This document shows, piece by piece, positions 1 to 8,262 of a stretch of 64,000 nt of DNA (position 1 is the first letter of the stretch; each line of letters begins with the position of its first letter). The position numbers were made by a program, and so were the translations under genes. A model generated the notes under the pieces. That model saw only the letters and a list, made by a program, of their open reading frames with translations. It made no database searches and was not told where the DNA came from. The stretch spans positions 52,349-116,348 of the forward strand of contig CAYTLW010000008.1 in the NCBI GenBank assembly GCA_964438735.1. Reading direction: 5' to 3'. Source of the stretch: CAYTLW01 sp964438735. Its GTDB lineage: Bacteria; Myxococcota_A; UBA9042.

Positions 1-1
1 C

Positions 2-382
2 GACGACGAGGAGATCCGCGCCCTGAATCGTGACCATCGCGGCATCGATTCCGTGACCGACGTGCTCAGCTTCGCTTTGGAGGAAGCCGGGCCACAGGTC
101 GGTCCGCTGGCGGTGCTGGGCGATATCGTGATCTCGCTGGATTGCGCCCGGCGCCAGGCCGCGCTGGTGACCGCGGCTCATGGCTCAGAGGGCGATTCGC
201 CCTATCGGCTGCGCGAAGAGACGCTCTTTCTGGCCACGCACGGCTTGCTGCACCTGCTGGGCCACGACCATGTAGACGCAGAAGAGGCCCTGGCCATGGA
301 GGCGCTGGAGCGGCGCTTCATGATCTCGGTGACGCCCGTGGCGATGCACGAGATCGATCGCAGCGCACACGGCAGCGGCTGA
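2..382 (+). CDS. ybeY: YbeY endoribonuclease, 5'-truncated by window edge
   Basis: The frame is open from base 2, so the start lies outside the window; 126 residues remain. This is the C-terminal part of YbeY, the metal-dependent endoribonuclease that takes part in 16S rRNA 3'-end maturation and ribosome quality control. The fragment opens with LNRDHRGIDSVTDVLSF, matching the family block LNxxYRxxDxxTDVLSF. The zinc-binding motif HGLLHLLGHDH (H-x3-H-x5-H) is at bases 239-271 and is complete. The tail after the motif is of normal length, so the 3' end is probably genuine. The next gene is convergent, 17 nt away. Family assignment is firm; only the missing N-terminus is unknown. Confidence 0.93.
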   Translation, partial: DDEEIRALNRDHRGIDSVTDVLSFALEEAGPQVGPLAVLGDIVISLDCARRQAALVTAAHGSEGDSPYRLREETLFLATHGLLHLLGHDHVDAEEALAMEALERRFMISVTPVAMHEIDRSAHGSG

Positions 383-399
383 GGTTGGGGCGGTCGCGA

Positions 400-1395
400 C
401 TACTGCTGGACGTCGTCGCACCAGTCCGGCGGCGACTCGGATAGCTCGCACAACAACGCCCAGCCATCGGTGTCGTAGCAGTTGTCGTTGGCGAAGTTCA
501 GCTTGTGTGTGATGTCCAGCGCGGCGGCGGTGAGGGTGCCGCGGGCGTTCTTGACCGAGTAAGCGGCGCCCGAACTCGGTCCGTCCAGGTGGAAGAGGAA
601 GACCGTGCTGGACAGGTCGTTTTCGTAGCGGCGCTCGAACTTCGGCAGCTTGGCCGGGTATTCGTTGGACCAGCGTACCTCGTCGATCAGCCCGACGTAG
701 GGCACGGTGTTGTCACCTATGGCTGCGTCACCTTTGAAGAAGCCGAGACCGATGAGGTCGTTGTCGGCGAAGATCGGGCCCTCGCCCTTGGCGATTTTTG
801 CGTTCACCTCCTTCAGAGGATTGAGGTCGGCCGCCACGCCGATCACCTTCTTGTCGCCATTGTAGCCGCAGACGATGTGGTGCCATTCGTCGGGCTTCAG
901 CGCGTAGTCATAGGCCATCACCCACGCGCCTTCGCCCTTGTTGGCGGCAATTCCGCACGCGGGAGCGACGCCATTGCCACCGTTGACGCCAACGAGTCCG
1001 ATGGCAAACCCGCGTTCGCCACCTTGCTCTCGGCGACCCACGAGCACGCTGAGCTTGTCGGCGACGAGCTTCTTCTTGGGCTTGAACCAGAGCGACAGGG
1101 CGAATGAATCGGCCTTCGTCGGCTTCAAGGTCTCGAAATCTCCGGTCTGGACGACGAGCAGATCGGAAGCACCCTCGACACTGAGGACCCGGCGCGCCCC
1201 GCATTGTTCGCAGCCGTCGCAGGCCTTCTTGTTGCCGTCGTCGCAACTCTCGTTGTCATCGGCGGCGGCGTTGTCGCCGCCACAGAGCGCCTCGTTGATC
1301 TTCTGGTCCAGTTCCTCTTCGCTGATGCGCTCGGGCAGGCAACCCAAGAGCAAGGAGAAGGCGGCGACAGTGGCGCATATCTTCAGGCATCTCAT
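400..1395 (-). CDS. Lipoprotein with LamG-like (concanavalin A-like) domain
   Basis: Predicted 331-residue lipoprotein. The ATG at 1395 overlaps the stop of the upstream gene as ATGA, which fixes the start and suggests translational coupling. The N-terminus has a charged end, a hydrophobic core and the lipobox LLLGC (Cys19). A short Cys-rich segment (residues about 43-70, with CDDGN and CDGCEQC) resembles the Cys-rich repeats of myxobacterial surface proteins. The rest carries LamG/jelly-roll hallmarks: SLWFKP, then DEWHHIVCGYNG, then GLIDEVRWSNE. Such domains are beta-sandwich ligand-binding modules, usually on the surface. The ligand is not predictable. The gene forms a two-gene operon with the TPR protein upstream. 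Confidence 0.8.
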   Translation of the reverse strand: MRCLKICATVAAFSLLLGCLPERISEEELDQKINEALCGGDNAAADDNESCDDGNKKACDGCEQCGARRVLSVEGASDLLVVQTGDFETLKPTKADSFALSLWFKPKKKLVADKLSVLVGRREQGGERGFAIGLVGVNGGNGVAPACGIAANKGEGAWVMAYDYALKPDEWHHIVCGYNGDKKVIGVAADLNPLKEVNAKIAKGEGPIFADNDLIGLGFFKGDAAIGDNTVPYVGLIDEVRWSNEYPAKLPKFERRYENDLSSTVFLFHLDGPSSGAAYSVKNARGTLTAAALDITHKLNFANDNCYDTDGWALLCELSESPPDWCDDVQQ

Positions 1396-2303
1396 CGGAA
1401 GTGCCCTCCCACCGTCAGGCCGTATTGCGCCTGGCCATCCCAGGTTCGGCCCACCTGCGGTCGAGCGAACCACGCGCTGGCTGGCACCGCCGTTGTCGCC
1501 GGCTTCTTCATGAACATGCGCCAGGCGCCCCAGCCGCCCAGGCCCAGACCGGCGAGGGTGAAGAAGATTCCGGCGCTATGCCTGGCCTTGGCGGAGTCGG
1601 CCTGCTTGTTGTAGGTCTGCTTGGCGTTGTCGCTGCCGAAATCCATGTTGTTGGCCGCCTCCAGGTCCGACGCGGCGCCGGACATGGTCGCGGTACCGAT
1701 CAGGAAGAGCAGACCACCGCCGCCCAGCAGGCCCCAGGTGACCCACTTGCCCCGCTCGTCGGCCGGCGCTGGTTGGACCACTCCGGGTGGAGGCACCACA
1801 GGCTGAGGTTTGGCCTCGCCTTTCGGCTCTGGCTTCGGCTCTACCTTGGGTTCAGGCTTCGGTTCGACCTTGGGTTCGGGTTTCGGCTCTTCCTTCGGCG
1901 CGGCCTTGCCCGCCGCGACCTGCTTCTTCAGCGTCTCGATGTGGCCTTTGGCCTCGGCCCGACCGGCGGCGCTCAGGCCCTGCAGGTCCAGGTACTGCTC
2001 GAAGACGATGATCGCCTTGGCCGGCATGGCCCCTTTCTGGTAGGCGCGGGCGGCGTTGTACATCAGCGCGGGTGCGCGCGAGATGGCAAACGCCTCGAGG
2101 AAGAGCTGGGCAGCCTTGGCGTGGTTGCCGCTCTTGAACTCGATCTTGGCCTCCATGGCCTTGGCTTCAGCGCGAGCGCGTTCGGCTTTGCCGAGTCGCG
2201 CATGGGCTGGGCCGGGCAGGGCGAGGAACAGGGTCAGTCCACACGCCAGGGCGGTGAGCCGAACGGTCACAGAGGTCGGTTTGTTCTTCATCACGTCGCC
2301 CAT
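1392..2303 (-). CDS. Secreted TPR protein with Pro/Glu/Lys linker and two C-terminal TM segments
   Basis: No specific family recognised. The ATG at 2303 is preceded by AGGGTGG at a good distance; ATG 2291 is an alternative that starts directly at the signal peptide (hydrophobic run ending in PAHA). Residues about 30-130 hold TPR-like helices (SGNHAKAAQLFLEAFAISR, ALMYNAARAYQKG). A low-complexity linker of repeated PKPEPKVE units follows (bases about 1820-1890), then two hydrophobic segments (LLGGGGLLFLIGTATM and GIFFTLAGLGLGGWGAW) that may anchor it in the inner membrane. The arrangement resembles the TPR/PEG-linker periplasmic proteins common in myxobacteria. Its stop overlaps the LamG lipoprotein start by 4 bp, so the two are likely co-expressed. 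Confidence 0.75.
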   Translation of the reverse strand: MGDVMKNKPTSVTVRLTALACGLTLFLALPGPAHARLGKAERARAEAKAMEAKIEFKSGNHAKAAQLFLEAFAISRAPALMYNAARAYQKGAMPAKAIIVFEQYLDLQGLSAAGRAEAKGHIETLKKQVAAGKAAPKEEPKPEPKVEPKPEPKVEPKPEPKGEAKPQPVVPPPGVVQPAPADERGKWVTWGLLGGGGLLFLIGTATMSGAASDLEAANNMDFGSDNAKQTYNKQADSAKARHSAGIFFTLAGLGLGGWGAWRMFMKKPATTAVPASAWFARPQVGRTWDGQAQYGLTVGGHFR

Positions 2304-2407
2304 GTTGCCACCCTGCACGCGACCGTCAACCCGACCGCTGCCCGCCGTGTTCTCACGTCCGATGTGAGCCCGGACGGGACCGATGTCGCAAGCGGGCAAG
2401 AGCGGGT

Positions 2408-2436
2408 TTGACAGGGTCGCAGGCCCCGGCAATCCT
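2408..2436 (+). promoter_or_regulatory. Candidate sigma-70 promoter for the lipoprotein at 2559
   Basis: TTGACA at 2408-2413 and AATCCT at 2431-2436 are separated by exactly 17 nt. The -35 box is a perfect match and the -10 box matches at three of six positions. It lies 122 nt before the ATG at 2559, in the only intergenic region serving that gene. Position and spacing support it; no expression evidence exists. Confidence 0.4.
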
Positions 2437-2558
2437 TGTGAATCGGAATGACCCGCGAGTCGTTCGGGTTGCTGGACATGGCTTCACACCCCACGCCAGC
2501 CGAGGCGCCCACCAAGGGAAAGGCGCCACCAGACTGCACAGCAAATGGAGTACAGAAC

Positions 2559-3074
2559 ATGACCTCGATGCGTTTCGTCGTCGCCGCGTGCGCGATATTT
2601 GCGTTGATGGCCTGCCACGAGAGCCAAGCCAACGACAACGAACAGGCGACTGCCGCGACATCTGCGGCGGTTCAGCCCGGCGCGCCGAGTCAGGCGGCGG
2701 TACCCGCTGGCGCTCCATCCGGCAAGGCGGGGCGCTACTCGGTCGTCGCCACGCCGGTGACCATCCGTGCGGGCGGCAAGACCACCACGAAGCTGACAAT
2801 CCAGCCGGCCAAGGGGTTGAAGTTCAACAAGGACTTCCCGTCCAAGTTCATCGTCAACGCGGGCCGTCACGCCAAGTGCGACAAGAAGGACCTGACCAAA
2901 CGCGCCGGCGACGTCAAGATGGACGGCAAGACCGGCGTGGTCACCATCCCGCTGAGTGCCGTCGCCGTAGGAACCGGTGATTTGAGCATCATTGGCAACT
3001 TCAGCGTCTGCAACGACGAGCAGTGCTTCGTCCTGCGCGGCGAGTCCCTGGCCCTGTCGGTGACCGTCAAATAG
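2559..3074 (+). CDS. Lipoprotein with DsbD N-terminal-like beta domain (putative)
   Basis: Predicted 171-residue lipoprotein. ATG 2559 is preceded by GGAG at suitable spacing; the N-terminus ends in the lipobox ALMAC. An Ala/Gln-rich spacer (residues about 20-55) leads to a beta-rich domain. Near the C-terminus the sequence FSVCNDEQCF has the C-x5-C spacing of the FxVCxxxxC motif seen in DsbD-alpha-like periplasmic domains, so a thiol-related or immunoglobulin-like role is possible, but this is inference from one motif. The gene stands alone between a divergent operon and the convergent gshA-like gene. The stop codon lies in a 13-bp sequence duplicated just downstream (3062-3089). Confidence 0.7.
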   Translation: MTSMRFVVAACAIFALMACHESQANDNEQATAATSAAVQPGAPSQAAVPAGAPSGKAGRYSVVATPVTIRAGGKTTTKLTIQPAKGLKFNKDFPSKFIVNAGRHAKCDKKDLTKRAGDVKMDGKTGVVTIPLSAVAVGTGDLSIIGNFSVCNDEQCFVLRGESLALSVTVK

Positions 3075-3089
3075 GCGACCGTCAAATAG
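3062..3089 (+). repeat. Short tandem duplication covering a stop codon
   Basis: GACCGTCAAATAG occurs at 3062-3074 and again at 3077-3089 (period 15). The first copy supplies the last codons and stop of the upstream lipoprotein gene; the second is non-coding. It looks like a recent slippage duplication. Confidence 0.8.
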
Positions 3090-3122
3090 ACGGACAACGC
3101 CTGCTGGGCGCTTCGGCCCCAC

Positions 3123-4463
3123 TCAAAGCAGCGACAGCAGCGACGGGCGGGCCTGCAAGCGCGCGGCCGTTTGTTGCCATGCCGGCAGTTCTTCGCCCGT
3201 AGCGATGGCCTGCAGCCGGTCCAGCCCTTCGTCCGCGGCGCGATCCTCGCCGAACTCTTGGCGCAAGCGGTCCAGCCCAGCTCGGGCCAGGTCCAGCAGG
3301 GCCCGCGCCTGCTCGCCCACGTGATGCTCATTTGATCGACCGTCGAGTCCGTCTTTGCAGGCTGCCGCGCGCAGCGCTGCCCGATCCACGCTCCAGTCCC
3401 CATCTTGGAGCAACTGCAGGGCGGCCCGGCGGCTGGCCACGTCGTAGAACAGGCCTTTGATCAGCGCAGGCAGGCCCGGCAGCAACGGGGCCGGCACGCA
3501 GTCGGCGCCTCGAATCTCGATGTAGCGCTTCAAACGCATGTCCGGAAAGACGGTCGAAAGGTGCAACTCCCAGTCGTCCAGGGTCGGTCGGACGCCATGC
3601 ACGCCGTCGTGGACGAAGTCGCGGAAGGTCGTACCCCAAGGGACCTCCAGGTAGACGTGTTCGCCGGAGGCATCCACGCCCTTGCGGAAGTACATCGGCG
3701 CGTCGGCCACCCAGTCGACCCAGTCGGCGACCGTGGCCGCCGGATCGAAGGCCATGGCGCCCGGCAGGCAACGCGCCGCCTCCACGTCGAGCCAGATGTC
3801 GGCGCGGGTCGACGCCATGCCCGTGGGCCGGCCTCCTCGCCAGGGGGAGTTGGCGAAGAGCGCGATGATGGCCGGCGTCGCCAGGTGACCCAGGCGCATC
3901 ATCTCCATGGCCTCTGCGCCGTCGGTGAAGTCCACATTGGTCTGCACCGTGCAGGTCAGGTGCATCATCTGCAGACCATGCCCGCCGACCCGCGGCATAC
4001 GCGCCCGCATGATGCCGTAGCGGGCCTTGGGCATGCGCGGTGCCGCCTCGACCGTACCCAGCGGGTCCAGGCCAACGTGGCCGAATCGAACACCAAGATC
4101 GCTTGCAACATCACCCAGTTCGGCGATGTGACGATCGAGCTCGGCGAGCATGTCGTCCACGCGCTTGACCGGCGCACCGCTGAGTTCGAATTGGCCGGCG
4201 GGCTCCAACGTGATGGAGGCGGCGTCGCGCAATAGCGACACCAGGCGCCCATCCTCGTAGACGGGCTGCCAGTCGAAGCGCTCGGCGAGGCGCTCCATCA
4301 GGGTCCGGATGCCGACGGCGCCATCGTATTGCAGCTTGCGCCCCGCGCTGTCGAAGGCCAGACACTCGTGCTCGGTGCCGATCAGCAAGCCGTCGCGGGT
4401 CTTGGCGCCGTCCTCGAGCCAGGCCACGCACTCCGACAGAGATTCGATGGGGGCACCGGCCAT
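3123..4463 (-). CDS. gshA: Glutamate--cysteine ligase, GCS2 family
   Basis: A 446-residue cytosolic enzyme of the GCS2 (plant/alphaproteobacterial) glutamate-cysteine ligase family, which joins glutamate and cysteine with ATP to make gamma-glutamylcysteine, the first step of glutathione synthesis. The length is typical. Motifs are GTEHE (residues 29-33), ITLEPAGQFELSG, a HLTCTVQTNVDF segment and IEIRGADCVP, all characteristic of the family's glutamate/ATP site. Start is ATG 4463. No glutathione synthetase (gshB) is visible nearby, so an alternative is a related carboxylate-amine ligase such as EgtA-like enzymes; the EHE and QFELSG blocks favour gshA. It is separated from the upstream membrane protein by 64 nt and may be co-transcribed. 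Confidence 0.85.
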   Translation of the reverse strand: MAGAPIESLSECVAWLEDGAKTRDGLLIGTEHECLAFDSAGRKLQYDGAVGIRTLMERLAERFDWQPVYEDGRLVSLLRDAASITLEPAGQFELSGAPVKRVDDMLAELDRHIAELGDVASDLGVRFGHVGLDPLGTVEAAPRMPKARYGIMRARMPRVGGHGLQMMHLTCTVQTNVDFTDGAEAMEMMRLGHLATPAIIALFANSPWRGGRPTGMASTRADIWLDVEAARCLPGAMAFDPAATVADWVDWVADAPMYFRKGVDASGEHVYLEVPWGTTFRDFVHDGVHGVRPTLDDWELHLSTVFPDMRLKRYIEIRGADCVPAPLLPGLPALIKGLFYDVASRRAALQLLQDGDWSVDRAALRAAACKDGLDGRSNEHHVGEQARALLDLARAGLDRLRQEFGEDRAADEGLDRLQAIATGEELPAWQQTAARLQARPSLLSLL

Positions 4464-4527
4464 TCAGCCTCCGCGCGCCGCGCGAGGGCGTCGCCAGTGT
4501 CGGGGTCCGAGACCTCAGACCCGCGCG

Positions 4528-6159
4528 TCAATCGTAGTAGAAGGTCTCGAATCGGCCGAAGGTGATCGCGCCGAACAGTTGAATGATCATACAGATCACG
4601 ATCAGTACCTTGAGCCGTCGACTCAAGTGACCGACCCGCAGCGCGAAGAGGCCCACCAAGGCCGGCCAGAAATCGAGCGCAAAGCGGTAGCCGAACTGCT
4701 GCCAGCCGTCGTTCTGGTAGAGCAGCGCCGGAGTGGCGATGACCGCGATGGCGATGGCCAGGTGGCGGATGAGCGCCCGCCGCTCCCGCGCCTTGTCGTC
4801 CTGGTCCGCCGGCGGCGCCGCAGGATGGCTTCGCATGGCTCCAAACAGGGCGAAAAGCGCCGGCGTACAGGCCAGGATGCCCAGTCCGTGCCGCGTAATC
4901 TGCACGAAGGGCGGATGATCGGTGAGTCGGGGCAGGTTGGTCAGGGCCGCGCTGAGGTTGCGATTGAGGAAGTGGAAGTTGAACAGCCCGAAGTCGCGAG
5001 TGGGCGCCCGCGTCCCCTCCAACAGGTAGAAGTGGCCGAACTCGAGAGGGTTCTGCCAGCGGGCCCAGTTGTACCAGGCGAGCGCCAGACCGATGGCCGC
5101 CATGGGAATGCAGAAGAGGGCGATGCGGCCGGCGGCGCGGCGGAACCCGGCCCAGCCATCTCCACCCAGCCACTGCCCCCGCGGGAAGAGCGCCTCCAGG
5201 GGCAGGAAGACGGCCGCAAAGAGCAGGGGCGTGCGCGTGGCGACGCCCAGGCCCAGGATCAGACCAGCCAGCAGGGGATGTCGCGCGCCCTGGGCCGCCA
5301 GCAGGAAGCCCAGGTGCATGGCCACGCCCATGGTCAGGGCGGTGAACCACACCTCGCCGCGTGTGGCGCTGTACCAGAGCACGGTACCGAAGGCGAAGAG
5401 CGCCACCAGCCACAACTGATCGGCGCGGCCGTGGTAGAGCAACCCCTGCGCCCGCAGTCGCCCCAGCCAGATGAGCAGTAGCAGGGCGGCCAGGACGCCA
5501 AAGAGCAGGGTAACGATCACGTCGTTGACGTGGTAGCCCACCACGGCCACAAGAGGCATCAACATGACGGCCGGGAAGGGCGGGAAGGAGATCTGGTACA
5601 CGACCCGATCACAGCGAGCCCGCGGCCGCTTGGGGTCGCATCCGCTGGCCAGGTCCCGGCTGACGTCGATGAACATCATCTTGCCATCGACGGTCCAGAA
5701 CTCGGTCTTTCGAGGGCCGTTGGTATTCTTGTACGGGAAGACGCCGCGAACTTCCTGGCCGCCGTTCAGCACCAGGACGCGGTAGCTGGCCCAGTCATTC
5801 CAGCCGGAGCCGCCGCCGACCGCTCGATCGATCGCCTCCTGGTAGCCGGGCGGATCGTCAGGTTGCGGCCTTGACTTGCCGCGTCGGCGCGGCGTGTCGG
5901 TGTCCAGTCTTCCGTTGAGGAAGGAGTTGGCCAGATCGGTGAAGTGGAAATGGGGCGTCGGCTTCAACAGGCGATCCCACGCGGTCACGCCGTAGACCAC
6001 GCCGACCACAGCCGCGACGGCCAGCAGCAATTGCCAGCGTCGGGAAGGGCGACCGTCGACTTCGGGTGGATTGGGCATGTTCGCCGAGGGCGCCTCTGCG
6101 GCCGGTTGTCGCGCTCCAGGAATCCGCCCGTCTTCGGGCTGGTTGGAGCGGCGCGGCAA
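4528..6159 (-). CDS. Polytopic membrane protein, GT-C glycosyltransferase-like (putative)
   Basis: Up to 543 residues with a single N-terminal TM segment (about 43-60), a roughly 130-residue extracytoplasmic loop (TPHFHFTDLANSFLNG at its start) and then about eight to nine TM helices. The layout, with an acidic/aromatic first loop followed by many helices, resembles GT39/GT-C lipid-linked sugar transferases and related uncharacterised membrane proteins of this lineage; no catalytic motif is secure enough to name an activity. The annotated start is TTG 6159 with GGTGG upstream; ATG 6078 (28 codons later) is also reasonable and would remove a low-information N-terminal tail. The divergent gene is the candidate selenoprotein at 6327. 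Confidence 0.72.
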   Translation of the reverse strand: MPRRSNQPEDGRIPGARQPAAEAPSANMPNPPEVDGRPSRRWQLLLAVAAVVGVVYGVTAWDRLLKPTPHFHFTDLANSFLNGRLDTDTPRRRGKSRPQPDDPPGYQEAIDRAVGGGSGWNDWASYRVLVLNGGQEVRGVFPYKNTNGPRKTEFWTVDGKMMFIDVSRDLASGCDPKRPRARCDRVVYQISFPPFPAVMLMPLVAVVGYHVNDVIVTLLFGVLAALLLLIWLGRLRAQGLLYHGRADQLWLVALFAFGTVLWYSATRGEVWFTALTMGVAMHLGFLLAAQGARHPLLAGLILGLGVATRTPLLFAAVFLPLEALFPRGQWLGGDGWAGFRRAAGRIALFCIPMAAIGLALAWYNWARWQNPLEFGHFYLLEGTRAPTRDFGLFNFHFLNRNLSAALTNLPRLTDHPPFVQITRHGLGILACTPALFALFGAMRSHPAAPPADQDDKARERRALIRHLAIAIAVIATPALLYQNDGWQQFGYRFALDFWPALVGLFALRVGHLSRRLKVLIVICMIIQLFGAITFGRFETFYYD

Positions 6160-6226
6160 TGTACTGCCACCGCGGCGACCGGGTCAATCGAATCACCGGG
6201 CTGGACGCCGACAGGTGGCCAGATCG

Positions 6227-6256
6227 TTGCCTGGTCTCCAGGGCGGGTGCTAGGGT
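6227..6256 (+). promoter_or_regulatory. Candidate sigma-70 promoter for the gene at 6327
   Basis: TTGCCT at 6227-6232 and TAGGGT at 6251-6256 are 18 nt apart, 71 nt before the ATG at 6327. Both boxes are partial matches, so this is a position-supported guess only. Confidence 0.35.
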
Positions 6257-6326
6257 ACGCGCTCGCTGCTGGCTGTGGCGGCATACTTCACAGCCACTCC
6301 GACTCGACCCCGCTTGGGAGCTGAAC

Positions 6327-7772
6327 ATGAAGATCACCAGGTGGCTCGTCACTGTAGGCGCAGTGGCCCTGCCAGCGTCGGTGCTGCTCTGGCTGCCGAC
6401 CGGCGGTACTCGCGCCACCTCGACTGGCGCGGTGCCGGTCGCTGTGGCCCAGCCCGCGCCGACGACGGCCCACGTCCTTCGCTCGGGCGTGGTGGCCGCG
6501 TTGCAGGTACACGACGAGATGTTGCTCGCGGCGGCAAAGGTCAGTGCGCCCAAGTTGCTGCCTGTGGCGTCCGCCGCGGCGGCTGCCGGCACGGTGGTCC
6601 CGTCGCCCGCCCAGGCCGTCCCGGATACACCCGATGCCGAGAGGATCGCGCTCTTCTATACCGGCAACGTGATCGGCGAGACCGATCCCTGCGGGTGAGC
6701 ACGCGCTCCGCTGGGCGGTCTTGCCCGGCGCTCAACCTGGATTCGACAGAACGCCGAGCGGTTCAAGGGCAACCTGGCCGTCGACACCGGTGGTCTGCTC
6801 ATCGCCAACCCACATTTCGTCTCGGAGTCCGACGCCGAGGTTGCCAGCCGGGCGCGCTGCTTCTTCCGCTCCCTGGCGGCCATGGGCTATGTGGCACTCA
6901 ACATCGGCCCTCACGAGATGGCCATGGATCGCAAGGCGTTGCGCAAGGCAGCCGGCGCCCAACGGATCGCCCTGCTGTCGGCGAACATTCTGGACGACAA
7001 GACAGGCAAGCCGGCGTTCAGCAGCCACCTGGTCCGCAAGGTCGGCGGCCTGAAGATCGGCTTCTTCGGCCTGGTCACCGAGAGCCCTCCGAATTACGGA
7101 AAGCTCTTCGTCGAGCGCGGGCTGCGGGTCGTCGCGCCGGTCGGCGCCGCTCGCAAGGCGGTGCGTGCGTTGCGCGACAAGGGTTGTGACATTGTCATCG
7201 CACTCAGCCAACTCAAGCGACACGAGATCGAGGACCTGGGCGACAAGGTCAAGGGCCTGGACGTGGTCCTGGGCTCCAGCAATATGGAGTTGACCCAGTC
7301 GCTACAGCGGCTCGGCAGCCTGCTCTATGGCGACACCTACATGAAGGGCAAGTACGTCGCCCAGATGCTCATTCATGCCGGCGAGAAGGGGCGCGGCTGG
7401 CGGGTTGAGAACCTGCTGCGTTCCATGGACTCAGAGCGCGCTGCGCTGGCCCAACAGGTGCAGTCCATGCAGACGGAGTTGGCCGCTTCCGAGGGCCCGA
7501 ATGCGGACCTGAAGTTGACCGAGCAGTCGCGCAAGATCATGCAGGCCAGGCTGGCCCGGGCCCGCGCTCGGCTGCAACGCCTGGGCCTGGAGTTGGAAGG
7601 GGGCGTCGTCGGCCACGAGGGGGCGGGCACGCTGGCCCTGTCCATGCATCCGCTTGGCAGCGAGGTGAGCGATCACGCCAAGGTGCTGGCATTCGTGAAC
7701 GCCCACAAGAAGAAGTTTCCGGCCAAGAAGGGGCACCACGGGCACCACGGGCACCACGGGCACCAACACTGA
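6327..7772 (+). CDS. Probable selenoprotein: secreted metallophosphatase-like protein with in-frame TGA (Sec124)
   Basis: The frame opens at ATG 6327 (GGGAG upstream) and runs to 7772 with a single interruption, TGA at 6696-6698. Translation continues sensibly across it: YTGNVIGETDPCG, then TGA, then ARAPLGGLARRSTWIRQN, then GNLAVDTGGLL and MGYVALNIGPHEM. The TGA stands where a Cys is expected in the PCGC motif that starts this family; the paralogue at 28029 has KPCGC at the same point. With Sec inserted, the product has 481 residues: signal/TM segment (about 5-28), a UshA/5'-nucleotidase-like metallophosphatase region (about 110-330), a coiled-coil-like helix (about 370-420) and a His-rich tail (GHHGHHGHHGHQH). 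It lacks the CxxCH hemes of the paralogue. A sequencing error or a pseudogene with one nonsense mutation are the alternatives; intact flanking frame and the adjacent hairpin argue against decay. No selA, selB or selC is in the window. Confidence 0.75.
6710..6729 (+). promoter_or_regulatory. Bacterial SECIS-like hairpin downstream of in-frame TGA
   Basis: GCTGGGC (6710-6716) pairs with GCCCGGC (6723-6729) over 7 bp with one G-U pair, enclosing the loop GGUCUU (6717-6722). The loop begins 18 nt after the TGA. The E. coli fdhF SECIS uses a GGUCU-containing loop recognised by SelB, and known bacterial elements place the loop roughly 16-37 nt after the UGA. An outer GAGC/GCUC pairing (6697-6700 with 6730-6733) could extend the structure. 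The element is within coding sequence, as is normal in bacteria. Confidence 0.65.
7731..7766 (+). repeat. Four tandem 9-bp units encoding a Gly-His-His tail
   Basis: GGGCACCAC is repeated at 7731, 7740 and 7749, with a fourth unit GGGCACCAA at 7758. The units encode the C-terminal GHHGHHGHHGHQ of the candidate selenoprotein. Histidine runs of this kind can bind nickel, zinc or copper; the copy number is likely to vary between strains. Confidence 0.9.
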
Positions 7773-7787
7773 CAGGGCGCATGCAGC

Positions 7788-8192
7788 CTATTTCCGGCCG
7801 CCGCGGCGGATACTCTGCACGATGTGGCGCGCGCGCCAGGCCTGGTGTTCGTTGAGGTGCTGCCAGCGCTCGTGAAGCACCCTCTCCATGCCGCGCACAC
7901 AGCGGCCGTCGCCGACTGTTGACAGGCAATCCAGCACCCGCTCGATGGCGGCGTGATCCAGGTCCGCCAGCCGGTCGTAGAAGAAGCCGGTCAACTCCAC
8001 CTGCAGCTCGCCATGGCCGGCGCTCGCCAGCTCATCGATGGCCTGCAGGGCATCGTTCAGGTCCGCGCCCAGGAGTCGCTGCCGGAGTCTCGTCAGATCT
8101 GCCCGTTCGGCAACGGGCGGCGCCTCGTCGTCGGCGTCCAGAAAGTCCGGCAGGTCGTCTTCACCTGGCGATTCGGGCCATGGCGCGCTCAT
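7788..8192 (-). CDS. Hypothetical protein, HEAT-like helical repeats
   Basis: Not recognised. ATG 8192 is chosen because the upstream extension of the frame is arginine/serine-rich shadow sequence. The 134-residue product starts with an acidic linker (residues about 10-28) and then has amphipathic helices (LTRLRQRLLGADLNDALQAIDELASAG, LDHAAIERVLDCLSTVGD) reminiscent of HEAT/armadillo-type repeats. There is no signal peptide, so it is probably cytosolic. The gene is convergent with the candidate selenoprotein (15 nt between stops) and 70 nt downstream of the giant lamin-tail lipoprotein, with which it may be co-transcribed. Confidence 0.6.
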   Translation of the reverse strand: MSAPWPESPGEDDLPDFLDADDEAPPVAERADLTRLRQRLLGADLNDALQAIDELASAGHGELQVELTGFFYDRLADLDHAAIERVLDCLSTVGDGRCVRGMERVLHERWQHLNEHQAWRARHIVQSIRRGGRK

Positions 8193-8262
8193 GAACGACC
8201 CCCGCCACGGCACGCAGGCGTGCTTGAACGGAGGCGCGGTCTGCGGAGCGGGATTCGAGCCA

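Noticed and set aside
1818..1890. Repeated GGTTC/GGCTTC units as a minisatellite
   Set aside because: They encode the PKPEPKVE linker of the TPR protein; treated as a coding repeat only.
6696..6698. Reading the TGA as the end of a short gene and the start of a second gene at 6882
   Set aside because: Both parts are in the same frame, the sequence between them is conserved-looking coding sequence with no other stop, and no ribosome binding site precedes 6882. Pseudogene status remains possible but is less likely given the intact flanks and hairpin.
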